From Chaetomium olivaceum (taxonomy: Eukaryota > Ascomycota > Sordariomycetes > Sordariales > Chaetomiaceae): a DNA stretch of 64,000 nt. This document shows, piece by piece, positions 21,920 to 32,553 of the stretch; position 1 is the stretch's first letter, and every line of letters starts with the position of its first letter. A program made the translations under genes and the position numbers. Under the pieces are notes generated by a model. It saw nothing but the letters and a program-made list of their open reading frames with translations, was not told the origin of the DNA and made no database searches. Location of the stretch: contig JAYWVB010000004.1 of assembly GCA_039881045.1 (NCBI GenBank), positions 992,001 to 1,056,000 on the forward strand, written 5' to 3'.

Positions 21920-21964
<45 letters not shown>

Positions 21965-23038
21965 GCTGTTGTTGTTGTTGTTGGTGGCGGTGGTGGTGGT
22001 ATGATGAGTGAGATGCCAGTTGACGAGGTTGGGTGAGTGAAGAGGGTAAGACGCAAATGATGCTGTGCCAATGGGTGTTTGAGTGTTTCTGATATGTTTT
22101 GGAATTAATAAATTGGAAGCAAGTCCGGCGTTACACGGCCGGGCGGGTGGAACAATGTCATGGCTGTGAAATGATGGATGGAAGTTGTGAGGTTGGATTT
22201 GGACGTCAGAAGGCGCAAATCACCAAAGCCAAGCAGGCACAGCAGGGAAGTTGAGGCGCCGCTAACCCTAACCCTCTTTTACCCCTGACAGAAGAGAGTC
22301 GGATGGTCAACCATTGTAACTAGAGACCACCCAATAAATGTATAAGGGCTTACAATCAAGGGCTTAGGTTTTAAGATCGAAGGTAAAAAGTCCAACCCTG
22401 CTGACCATGCCTGCCATGTACCACGTTTGGCTCTGGCAGTGGAGATAACAAAGCCTCGAAACATGCATCTCTCGCCCACTTATACATGCAGCTCTACAGG
22501 TCTGAGTTCTGTTTACATCCATTTAACTACTGAGTTAGTTCAAACTGCGAGCTCTGGGAAATAAAGTGAACGGTGGGCAAGAACAGAGATATTCACTGCA
22601 AATACGCTCTGACAGAAAAGAGAGACAGAAGGGATCGATGTAAGAGTACAACCAAGGTGGTACGCACTGTCATATTGCATTCGTCAAGCTAATATGGCGA
22701 GAGTGATATAAAGGGGGGATCAGTTGAGGCATATTTCCTTTCCCATTAATCTAACAGAAAGTCACCGAGTCAATGGATGCAAGTCAAAATTACAGGTTTG
22801 AAACTAGGATTATTGCTCAGGTATCTCGCTCATCACTCGTCTATCCCTTTTTGTGCAACCAAACCTCGAACAGATCCAACCCAAGCGCCCAACAAAAACA
22901 GCCCGAAATGCATCAGGTATCTCCAGAAGAACAACCAAAAAAGGAGCAAAGAAAGAGAGCCAAAAAAGAGAAAGAAAAAAAAAAAAAAGAAACCCCAAAC
23001 AAAAGACCCAATAGATGAGACAAGTCAAGTCAAGCCAC
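21861..23038. other. Intergenic, metallophosphoesterase promoter and arrestin 3' flank
   Basis: Contains the TTG repeat, two telomere-like CTAACC units at about 22263-22275 and an AT-richer part (22280-22800). No coding signal. Confidence 0.55.
21921..21983. repeat. (TTG)n repeat, slightly interrupted
   Basis: About twenty TTG units with single interruptions. They start roughly 60 bases upstream of the metallophosphoesterase ATG (CAA repeats in its probable 5' UTR on the minus strand). Confidence 0.85.
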
Positions 23039-24688
23039 TCAATCAACCCTCCTCCGCCACCCCGCCTCCCCATACTCCGGCAGCCCCCCGCGATCCGAAA
23101 CCTGCCCCTCCCCGCCCGCCGCCAGCATCCAGCTCCCCCTTTGCCCACTCCGATCCCCGCCCAACTCCTCATCCGACGGCACATGCAGCACCCGCGGCCT
23201 CAGATGCTCATCCGCAGCGGCCTCCTCAAAACTCGGCGGCCCACCCGCTTCCTCGCTTTGCCTCGCCTCATCACCACCACCCTCCGCCCTGTTGTTGCCA
23301 CCCACCCCTGAAGAGGGGGACGAGGAAGAAGAAGAAGATGGAGAAGAAGGGGCGACGGCGACCTGCAGCGGCACGACGAGGGAGACGGTGTTGGAGGCGC
23401 CCTTGCTGGCCAGGGCGACGGTCAGCTGGACCGTGTAGACGCGGCTGGCGATGCAGGAGTGGAAGGTGGGGACAAAGGTCTTCTTGTCGGTGGGGAGGGA
23501 GAGCGGGACGGTGATGCTGGTGGTGTGTCGCTGTTGCTTGTGGTGGTCTTGGGCGGGTGATGATGATTGTAATAATAGGGGGTGGCGGTTGTTATCGAGA
23601 TCGCTGCTGCTGCTGCGCGCCGAGACGCTGCTGCTGTACCCGGAGTCCCTCCGCGCGAGGGGTGACGCGTGCGAGGTGGAGGCCCACGCGGGCTGCTCGG
23701 CGAGGGTCACCGGCGGGAGGGAGGTCGATGTGAAGAACTGGCCGCGGCGATCGGTCAGGTAGGGCGGGTTCCAGTCGCCGAGGTTGGGGAAGGAGGCGAT
23801 GGTGCCCGACGAGTAGTAGGTATGCGCCGTCACCTTAGCCGTCACCCCCGTGATGGTGGGCGGCAGGGTGCGGGGCGACGCGGGGTCAAACGACAGCTTG
23901 ATGCGCGCCATCGGGTGCGACATGACGCGGCGCCCGTCCGCCGACAGCACGGCCGCGCCCGGCTGGAGGGCTTCGGCGGTGAGCCGGCCCAGCTTGGTGG
24001 CCAGGATGTTCTTGCGCAGGGTCTTGGTCTTGGCCATGCGGTACAGCCGGTCCTTGTCGGTGACGTTGAGCGGCGGGTCCTCGGGGCTCGCGGGCAGCAC
24101 GCGGAGCGGCTGGCTGGCCTCCATGATGCGCGTCTTGCGGTCGCCGTCGTCGCGGACCACGCGCGCCGTGATCTTGTACTCGACGTTAGCCATGAGGGGC
24201 GCCATGTCGTCGCGCTCCCAGCCGCCGAGGCTGGGCGGCAGCCGCACGTGGTGGTCCTGCATGGCGTCCGAGAGCCGCGTGTGGTTGCAGGCGTTAATGG
24301 TGAGCTGGCTCGGGATCACAAAGTTGAAGGGCACCGTGTAGGTCCGGCCCGTCTCGAGCACCCGCGGCACCGGGTAGGTCGACTCCGGGATGGGCATCAC
24401 CATCTTGAGGAACGTGTGGGTGACTTCCTGCGGCGCCGACATGCCCTCGAACATGGTCTTGGTGTGGCCCAGCAGCAGAATCTGGATCGAGTCGAAGCGG
24501 ACATCGCGCTTGGTCGTGATGGTCAGGTCGCCGGCCACGGGCGAGAGCGAGGTGTACACCTTGGAGCTGTAGTGGTCCTTCAGATTCACGTTGATGTCCG
24601 ACTTGGGGTACGCCATCCTCCTCGCGTGGCTCGGAGAGGTGATGGGCGACCCCATGCTCGCCGTGGACGAAGCTAGCCAAGTGCCCAT
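23039..24688 (-). CDS. Arrestin-like domain protein
   Basis: Alpha-arrestin-like adaptor, probably linking membrane cargo to a ubiquitin ligase. Single exon from ATG at 24688 (MGTWLASSTASMGSP), 549 aa; an in-frame upstream ATG at 24898 would add a Leu-rich stretch that looks like leader sequence, so I reject it. Arrestin-N features: INVNLKDHYSSKVYTSLSPV, LTITTKRDVRFDSIQILLLG, RTYTVPFNFVIPSQL, MANVEYKITARVVRD. The C-terminal half has another beta-rich arrestin-like region (TSITVPLSLPTDKKTFVPTF) and Ser-rich disorder. Near the end LPEY resembles an LPxY-type binding site for Rsp5/Nedd4 WW domains. Cargo is unknown. Confidence 0.85.
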   Translation of the reverse strand: MGTWLASSTASMGSPITSPSHARRMAYPKSDINVNLKDHYSSKVYTSLSPVAGDLTITTKRDVRFDSIQILLLGHTKTMFEGMSAPQEVTHTFLKMVMPIPESTYPVPRVLETGRTYTVPFNFVIPSQLTINACNHTRLSDAMQDHHVRLPPSLGGWERDDMAPLMANVEYKITARVVRDDGDRKTRIMEASQPLRVLPASPEDPPLNVTDKDRLYRMAKTKTLRKNILATKLGRLTAEALQPGAAVLSADGRRVMSHPMARIKLSFDPASPRTLPPTITGVTAKVTAHTYYSSGTIASFPNLGDWNPPYLTDRRGQFFTSTSLPPVTLAEQPAWASTSHASPLARRDSGYSSSVSARSSSSDLDNNRHPLLLQSSSPAQDHHKQQRHTTSITVPLSLPTDKKTFVPTFHSCIASRVYTVQLTVALASKGASNTVSLVVPLQVAVAPSSPSSSSSSSPSSGVGGNNRAEGGGDEARQSEEAGGPPSFEEAAADEHLRPRVLHVPSDEELGGDRSGQRGSWMLAAGGEGQVSDRGGLPEYGEAGWRRRVD

Positions 24689-24979
24689 TGCGACTGGCGT
24701 GGTGTAGAAGGGAAATAAAGAGGAAAGTAGGATGTCAATCAGACAAAGGGGTGGGCCCCAATGAGACTGTAAGTTGGCGGCCGACGGTGCGGAGATAACC
24801 TTATGACTGTTGCCGGGGAGGTGTGTAAGGTGTGGTTGGTGTAACAGGGCGAGGCAGACGTGTGTAAGTGCTGCTGTCAAAAGTGGAATAGGCGGCACTG
24901 GGAGACAAATAAAGATGTCAGAGGATTTGATGCTTAGTATGATACCATGAATCTGATCCGAAACGAGGGGGCCATTCTT

Positions 24980-24995
24980 CTTCTTTATAAAGAAG
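24980..24995. promoter_or_regulatory. Palindromic TATA-containing element upstream of the arrestin gene
   Basis: CTTCTTTATAAAGAAG is a perfect 16-base palindrome. On the minus strand its TATAAAG lies about 295 bases before the arrestin ATG, so it could serve as a TATA element. Function inferred only. Confidence 0.3.
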
Positions 24996-26772
24996 CACTG
25001 GTTGACTCGACACTGGCCAAAAAAATAACTTCAGCCCTGTGACTGACATCCATCGACAGGATCTAACTTCATAGAGTTTGACTGACTTCCTGACTGACTG
25101 ACTAACCTGACTCATTACAAAGCAGTAACGCTCTCCAGCCCGCCCACCGCTAAACGAAACGAAGAGCGTCATGGCTTGAGGGTTCCATTGATCTGCTGGC
25201 GCCCTTCTTTTTCCCGACATGGCTCGCCGTGCCTCACCCGGCCCGGGGACGGCCTCTGATTGGCGAATGCGCCGAGAGCGTGCGTGGTTCAAAGGGCGGC
25301 ATGTGGCCCCGCAGCGCTTCCATGGCATGTCTGGTCCGCACTCGCTGCACATCCGGCCAACCCAAACGGGGGTAGGGGGGTCCTCAAGGTGTTCCCAAGT
25401 TCGGGCCCAGGCATCAAGCACACCGTCCCAGCCTGGGAAGTGGGGTTGCCGTGGCTATCGGTTGGCTGCTTTGGTTGATTGTCACGATTGTCATTACTTT
25501 GTCTCATCAGAAGCACGTACTGCCTCGTCGTCAGCCAAATGAGAACGAACAGCCTTAGGAATGTGGTAGTACGACAGCACGGGGCGGTAAGGTAGAATGC
25601 ATGTATCCATATCCCGTCTGAGCCTTACGTTCATGGGCAGAGCGTTGGGTACCTACCTCCTGTCACAATTCCCAATGATAGGACTGCGACAGCGCCCGCC
25701 CTTTCTTTCCCTCTGATGACGGAAACGGTCGATGAATCGATCTGGGCTCCACCGTGTCCAACAACAACCGGGCCCCAGCACGCAACGCTCTCCACAGTCG
25801 TACCCTAGCCGTTCCTGGGGGCTTGGCATCCTTGTCACCTTGTCTGGGGAAAGGCGTGAAGGTCCCTGTCCGGTCATCGGATGACAAACTGACAGACCTG
25901 ACAAACGAACAAACTGTTCGGTTCAGCCTCAACCTCGAATCCCACTCGCAGCGCTGGCTTGCATGATGGATGGTGTCCGGATATGGTATAGTCTAGTGTG
26001 ACCGTCACTGGCAAAAGCTGGCTGTCAATAGCCGCCTTTTGGCGGATATCAATGCCGTCAAGCTGCCCGGGTCCGGTGTCGGACGGCGAGGAGCCGTGAC
26101 GCGTTGGCCATCCGCTCCTCGCGGTTCTCGGCCGTCGGCCGGCGGCCCAGTTGGACCAGTTGGACCAGTCAGCCCTGTATCGATCCCCGCATCCTCTATT
26201 TCCTGATACTCAATGGGCGAGTATCGATGTACCGATGGTTGTCGACGACATCGACACGCGGCAGTACCTCTAGAGTACATAGAACCAAAAGGAACTGTCC
26301 CACTTGAAAGACGGGCCCTCAGCCCCAGAATCATTAAACGGCCAGCTTACACGAGAACCTCGTAGAACAACCGCCCGCCGCCGCCGCCGCAGCACGGAGC
26401 CATCCTCCCCGTTTCAACAGCATACACTAGTTAATGCGAATGCGTAGCCGAGCCACCTCGTGAGACCATCAGAAATCAGCTCCTCGCTAACAGCCACCTT
26501 TGGAGGCTTAGTGCCGCCATCTCGGCGTGGATTCTCGGCTCCAGGATCCATCGTATCCTTTTTCTCGGCTCGAGAAGTTCGAGAGCGCGGGATGCTCCTG
26601 TGTACACTGGTAGATTGTTGGAGTCATCGGCCAAGCACAACCCACCAACTCCACAGCGGTGCGGAATTGGGGATTGTTGGTAGCGGGACTCCCCCCACAC
26701 ACCATCCGCTAAGGCAGGCATGGATCCACGTTGCGTCCCATGCCGCGTATCTATTTTATTGTTTTGCGTATC

Positions 26773-26798
26773 TTTTTTTTTTTTTTTTTTTTTTTTTT
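26773..26798. repeat. Poly-T tract (26 T)
   Basis: Uninterrupted run of 26 T, read directly; non-coding. I saw no adjacent element for which it could be a poly-A tail. Confidence 0.9.
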
Positions 26799-27564
26799 CA
26801 ACATGACTACACTACACCCGGGAGGATGGGACGGTTCCCTCGAGAGTGCACACGCGGCAAACTGTCGTCATCGTGTAAACCGTTGAGGGTGGGTGCATCG
26901 TCTCAGGCAATGATCGACCTGAACGAGGGCGTGTGCGAGAAAGTCCGAGAGAAAGCATGAGAGTTGTTCAAGGTTGTTGTTGTCATCTCGATTTGGGGTT
27001 GCGAATTCGCGACTGGGGTTTGCGCCTTTCTGTCGACATGTCTGCTCGTTTCAAACAACCTTAAAACGAGATCCCTGCACTGAGTCAGGCGTGCTTTGGC
27101 TGCTAACCGACCTTCAAGACCCCACCCGTTGCGAGCGTGGTGGCTCATGCGCCCTGTGCTGCTGTTGCTTTGTCAGATCCCGTCTTAATAATCCACTCGC
27201 ATCCATATCACAACCCTGGGTCGGGTCATCACTGGCTTCTCGTTGCTCCGCGTCGAATTTTTCCATTTTCCAGGTTCCACGGCAGACAAGCGGTCGATGC
27301 GACTGTCAATGACGGCTCCGCACCTTGACCTACACGGGATCCGAGTCACGGTTCATTGAAGGAAAAAGATGCCATAATTAAACATTTCTAGTATCCAACC
27401 CTCCTAGATGCGACCTCGTCGGCAATGCCGACGCTGGCCGCCGATGACTCTCAATTCTCTAACATGACGTGACTCTTGGGTTCTTGAGATCAACCCAATT
27501 GACAACTCCATGGCTTGTCTACTACCCAAAGACATTCATTGTGTACTCCCAAACGGCCACGCCA

Positions 27565-28985
27565 TTAGTCATGCCACGAAATGTACAGCATGATGCCCGC
27601 ACCGGCCAGGATCGCCGCGAACTGCACCAGCGTCTTGCGCAGCTCGGCCGCCTTGTTGGGGCCCGTCTCGAGCAGCTCGGGGATGACGGCCACGGTGCCG
27701 ACGTAGAGGAAGGTGCCCGCCGTGAACGGCAGCAGCATGTCGCCCCAGGTCAGGCTGGTGCCCCAGAGCCCGCCGACCATGCTCATGGCCGCGCCGTCGG
27801 CATCGCTGCCGCCGCCGTTGCCGCCAAACTCCTGCACGGCAATGCCGATGAGCGTGCCGAGCAGGGCACCGATGGCCGTGACGAACTGCGCGCCCATGGC
27901 CTGGCGCTTGGTGAAGCCCGACTGGACCAGCAAGGCAAAGTCGCCCACCTCGTGCGGGATCTCGTGGAAGAAGACGGCGACGGTGGTGGTGGCGCCGATG
28001 GTGGGGGACGCGTAGAAGGACGCCGACATGGCCAGGCCGTCGGTGATGTTGTGCGTGAAGTCGGCGCTGCCAGCGAGTTAGCGTCATGATTATCCCACTC
28101 ATAGCCTCGGACAGTAGAAAAACCCCACGTACATCATGTTCAGCAACCCGCCCAGCTTAACCGACGGGTTCACCTCCTTCTTCTCCACCTCCTTGCTCCG
28201 CCCCTCCTCCTTCTTCCCCTTCCTCAGCCTAGCCCCCTCCTTCTCCTCCACCGCACTCGACTTCCCCTCTCCCTCCCCAACCTTCCCATGCGCATGACTA
28301 TGCCCATGCCCATGATCATGGCCCCCCTCACCCCCCGTCGCGATCCGCAACCCCTTATCCATCCCGACAAACACCAAAAACCCCACCAACACCGCCACCC
28401 CCAGCAACAGATTCCGATTCGGCTCCACCATCACCATCCTTACCCTATCCGGCTCGTCCTCCCCCAAAAAGATCTCGGGCAGCAAGTGGAACAGCGTGTC
28501 GCCCAGCAAGCCGCCCACGGCAAAGGCCACCATGACCGACAGCGAGGCAGGGTCGATGTTGGTCGGGCAGAGGGCGAGCAAGAAATTGGGCGGACCCGAG
28601 ATGTAGAGCGTTGCGAGGAGGGCGTTGACGGCGGGGTGGGAGGAGGGGAAGAGCAGGGTGAAGAGGCGGGTGGTGAGACTGGGCGGGTGGGCGGCGTGGG
28701 CGGTGGCTTTGAGGGTGGAGAGGTGGGTGATGATGGGGCATTCCTGTTGTTGTTTTTTTGAGGGTTAGTGTTGGTTGGGGGGTTGTTGAAGGGGGGGGGG
28801 GGGGGGGGAAGAGAAGGGATACGAACTTGGAGCTGGGCGTCGAGGTCGGCGAGGGAGAGGGTGTCGGGGGAGGGGAGGCTGGCTGTTTTGCTGTCGGTGG
28901 TGGTGCTGGCCCAGGCGGCGAGGGCAAAGATCGCGACGAGCACAAAGGCCGCGGCGCGGGTGCGCCGGAGCTGGTAGAGGGCCAT
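27565..28985 (-). CDS. ZIP-family zinc transporter (LIV-1/YKE4-like)
   Basis: Multi-pass zinc transporter, probably moving Zn2+ into the cytosol from the secretory pathway or ER. Exons 28985-28827, 28743-28133, 28066-27565; all joins in phase, 423 aa. The N-terminus is a signal-anchor-like segment (AAAFVLVAIFALAAWA). Exon 2 has SVMVAFAVGGLLGDTLFHLL, a second helix pair and the cytoplasmic His-rich loop HDHGHGHSHAHG, followed by a Lys/Glu-rich stretch. The exon 2/3 join restores ADFTHNITDGLAMSASFYA. Exon 3 carries the LIV-1 signature HEIPHEVGD (about residue 291), whose His/Glu line the metal path, and the last helices ending LYISWHD. The first intron contains an 18-base homopolymer. Confidence 0.92.
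28791..28808. repeat. Poly-G tract (18 G) in the first ZIP intron
   Basis: 18 consecutive G on the plus strand, i.e. C18 on the sense strand, inside the 83-base intron 28744-28826. Read directly. Confidence 0.9.
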
Positions 28986-29748
28986 CGCGGCGGGTTGCGC
29001 GGGGCAATTGAGGTGTTGCGGGAGGCTGACCACAACCACAACGTTGGGACGGGATGATGAAGGGAAAAGGGGTCGCGTGTATGAAGTGGATCAGAGGCCA
29101 GCTGGTCGAAAATGGTAGGAGGATGGATTCGCCAAGCCCCGGACCCGTAGGGCTGAGCCTGGAATCCGGGGCATGATCGGATCGGGAAGGAGGGAAGTCG
29201 ATCCCTCCAGTCAATATTTGGTATTGTCGTTGTCGGGCATCTTGAAACTATTTGGTTTCTTCACATTAAATGTCAATTGGGCTCAATCACCATGTAAACC
29301 GGGTATTTGCGGTTCTGGGCGAGGGTTCCAGGTACCCGGAACGCATAATGGTGGGCCATTAATTAACAGTTACAGAGATGCTACCCTACGAAGTTACCAT
29401 CTTGCGTTATGATTCGAAACACCAATATGCCACGGACGCAGAGGTACTGTAACAATATACTTCTGGTAGAGACCTCCCAGGCATAAAAGTTATTTAGCAC
29501 ACAAAATCCTCGAACGTTGATAGGGGAAACTACCTTTAAGTTTTCATTTGCATGAGGCAAGGAACCACCCATCCCAAATCATGGCTTTTCTCATCCATCA
29601 ACTCGCTAATCAGGGGATGCCACCGAGTATTATAAGGCATCGGATTCCTAAATTTAACCATCCGAATACCATGCCAGCCGAGCCAGTTCTTTATTAAAAA
29701 ACGGTATTAGTGCCGTACCATCACCAGAAGCCTACCCGGTGACCTCGC
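28986..29748. other. Intergenic, ZIP promoter and GH17 3' flank
   Basis: Both neighbours are on the minus strand. The part at 29200-29720 is AT-richer than average. No gene recognised. Confidence 0.55.
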
Positions 29749-30906
29749 TCACTCTCCATCGCAAGCATCACCATCCTCCTCATCACCCTCGACCTCACCA
29801 CACGAGATATCAAAAAGCGGCTTCGTCCCCAACCCCTCCCCAACAATCCCAAAGCTCGGCACCGGCGTTCCCTTGGCGGCATCGCGCAGCGTATACCACC
29901 ACACATCCACCTTCCCAAACAGCCCACACCCCACGTCCCGCCAAAACCGCCTCGCATTCTCCGCCAACGGCACCGCCTTATTCACCGTCGCCCCGCTCAC
30001 CGGAAACCCCGTCTCCGTCACCCACACGGGCTTCTTCTTGTGCGTCGTCCCATTCCCACCACCAACACCACCACCACCACTACCCCCGCCGCGCAGCAAC
30101 AGCAGCAACCTCCAACATCCTCTCCATCGCCTGCTCAAACAGCGCCCTCCCCTCGCCCACCCCATTCGGCACCGCCCCCTCCCAATAACTATACGCATCC
30201 ATCCCCAAGAAATCCACCGCCTCCACCACCGCCCGATTCCCCTCCGCCACCCACTCCGACCACGTATCCACATGGCCCACCCTCACCCCATCCAGGCCCG
30301 TCCCCTTCACCGCCTCCCTCACCTGCCCGATATACCCCACGATCTCCTGCGCCGTCGCGCCCGCCGCGCCGGGGTCGTGCGCCCGCCCCGTGGGCGACAG
30401 CCGGTACAGGTCCTCGCTGCCGACGGCGATGCCCACGACGAGGGCGGTCAAGGCGGCGCCGTGCGTGGCGATGGCGGAGCGCAGGGCGTCGAGCTCGGCC
30501 GAGAAGGCCGCGGAGCCGGCCGAGGCCCACAGCCCGAGCAGCAGCGTCGTGTTGGTGGCGATGGCGGCGGGGATGGCGGCGATGGGCGTGTTGGGCGTTC
30601 CTGCTTGCTGAGAGGGGGGGAGGGGATTAGTTTAAAGGGGAGCTGGGGATGGGGAGAGGATGGATGTTGATGTTGATGTTGTTGGGGTGGCTTTGGCTTA
30701 CTTACAATCATGGTGTAGAGCCGCGCGCTGTTGAAAGTTCCTGGTGCGTTTTCGAGGTTCTGGGCGGTTTTGAACTCGGCTTCAAAGTCGGACTGCAGCT
30801 TGGGAGAACCGTCCGTAAAGAAGGCGCCAGAGTTGAAGCCCTGGTGGGCGGCCCGGGCGGAGGAGAAGGCGGCGGCTAGAGCCGCTAGGACTAGAGTGGT
30901 TCGCAT
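29749..30906 (-). CDS. GH17 family beta-1,3-glucanase/glucanosyltransferase (one apparent frameshift)
   Basis: Secreted cell-wall enzyme that cleaves or remodels beta-1,3-glucan. Exons 30906-30706 and 30607-29749; the intron at 30608-30705 is phase 0. A signal peptide is clear (MRTTLVLAALAAAFSSARA, then AHQGFNSGAFF). GH17 blocks: SARLYTM, TPNTPIAAIPAAI, TTLLLGLWAS, VVGIAVGSEDLYR (likely acid/base Glu), VGHVDTWSEWV, VDFLGMDAYSYWEG, and PVWVTETGFPVSG (nucleophile Glu), then DVWWYTLRDAAKGT. The frame changes at the C-run 30083-30087: the upstream part stops just after VAARRG, while the PVWVTETG part is in another frame. This needs one base fewer or two more. No GPI-attachment tail is evident; the C-terminus is acidic. 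With the frame corrected it is about 352 aa. Confidence 0.8.
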
Positions 30907-32553
30907 CGTGAAGATGCCTGATTATTGAAGTAGTTAGGTCGAAGAAAGTAAGTACGTCTGGAAAGTATCAAGGTAGCATGGAGAAACTCGGAAGGTTCCA
31001 GGAAGAGATAGCTCTGGGTGGCGGGGAGCAAAGGGCGCAGTGATGGCCTTTATAAGGCGATACTGAGAGGGTAGCCTTGGTTGACAGCGGACAACCGGCA
31101 TCAAAGGCCACGAGGGGTCCAAAACACCGTGATCATGCGCGTTGAGGTCCACAACACCGGGGAGCCGTGTGACGAGCATCCTAGGAGAGATGGAGGGCAT
31201 TGGTGATGACCCATGACCAAGTGAACAATGAACAGACGTTCCAATATGCTTTGGTCTCAGGTAATGGTAGTTGAGGAGTCGAGATTCATGTTTGACGGGG
31301 AACATGGCTCGCCAACCTGCCTTAACCATGCGTTGAATAGTAGCAAAGGGGTCCGTGGTTATGGTCACTGTGACATAGTAATCGAAGGAATAACGGAGTA
31401 ATATGATCAACCCCCTTCTAGCACTAAAGGATCAAAAGTTAACTAATAGTAAGCGTGACGGCCCAATAGTGGGTATACGTATCTTTTATCCCTTCTTGAA
31501 CGATCCGTAAATCTACATGATGGACTCGTGAACATCACTCAGCCCCATCTGTTACCGGCCACCTTGTAAAGACAAGTACGGTCGTTCACTGGAATTCATG
31601 GCCAGTCCATCGAATATTACCAGCCCCTCTCAGCCGTCACACCTCCCAAGGGGTCATTCCAGTCACTAGACTCGCCCATCGGTGCTGGATGGCGAGCGGT
31701 AGGGACATCCTTTTTCTCTGCTTTGGTATTTGACTTGGTTTATGGGTTTATGACGGTGAAGAGTTGCTCGGGGCAAGTATCAAATGTAATCTTGGGCGAA
31801 GTATTGATGTTTACTGTGTTAAATCCCAGTGGAGGTGGCGATGCAAGCACATTGTCTTGCCCTTTCTGAAACATCTAACCCAAGAAGATTTGACGGTTTT
31901 TCTTGTGACTGCTGCTAGTAACTACCTAGAGTTGGGCCATAATGTGCATGATAAAGTGAAGAAGTGTGCTGTATTGATTCTTACTATAACGGCCATCATG
32001 ATCATGCTCTACGGATAGTAAGTAACCCTCTTGTTTTACACCGGCAGGCTGACGGGCACAAAAACCTACAATATCTATCCCAAAGCCAGGAGTATTTAAC
32101 CTTGGATTACTGCAGACCTTACGAATATGACCTTATGTACAGTAGATTTTCATATTTGTACGTACCTTAGGTAGCGTGGCAAGCGGACAGGTCCGAGACA
32201 TGGCTTGGTGAGTGAGACACTGGATGTGCATGAAACGTCCCACCTGCCCCACAAGCACGCGAGTGAGCCCCGCATCGAAGGAAGGATGAAGTCATGAACC
32301 TTCCATGATCCGCTCGCACGTTTTCAGAAGTCTCGCCCTCTCGAGGTTTTACAACCGAACATTGGGGTCTCAGACACGCATGGCACCAGGGAACCCTTCC
32401 CATTCCACGCCCTCAACCAGACTGCTGGCAATCAACCCCCCTTTCCCAACCTCCCCACCAACACCTACAACCACAACCACAATCAGAGCCACAGCAACAG
32501 CGATACCCCCAACAACCACTACCCCCGAAACCAACCCCAACAACCACCCCAAA
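30907..32553. other. Divergent intergenic region, GH17 / flavoprotein
   Basis: No supported gene. A TATAAA on the minus strand (31049-31054) lies about 145 bases before the GH17 ATG. 31400-32200 is AT-rich with many TAA/TAG/TGA in all frames. 32305-32553 could encode an N-terminal extension of the flavoprotein. Confidence 0.5.
31049..31054 (-). promoter_or_regulatory. Candidate TATA box of the GH17 gene
   Basis: TATAAA on the minus strand, about 145 bases upstream of the GH17 start codon. Sequence and position only. Confidence 0.3.

Larger units (their letters stand above)
24689..27564. other. 2.9-kb intergenic region between the arrestin and ZIP genes
   Basis: No supported gene. It holds a 16-base perfect palindrome with a TATAAA core at 24980-24995, a CTGA-rich stretch near 25076-25112 and a T26 run at 26773-26798. 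ORFs here lack recognisable motifs. Confidence 0.5.

Noticed and set aside
22263..22275. Telomere-like CTAACCCTAACCC
   Set aside because: Only two units and a similar two-unit match near 46549; no subtelomeric array.
23669..24676. 335-codon plus-strand ORF opposite the arrestin gene
   Set aside because: Antisense shadow of the arrestin coding frame.
24689..24898. Longer N-terminus for the arrestin protein
   Set aside because: The added stretch lacks conservation-like features and the downstream ATG starts at a typical arrestin N-terminus.
26773..26798. T26 run as a poly-A tail of a non-LTR element
   Set aside because: No reverse-transcriptase-like coding sequence or target-site duplication seen next to it.
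30934..31410. 158-codon minus ORF upstream of GH17
   Set aside because: Covers the GH17 promoter and leader; no family features.
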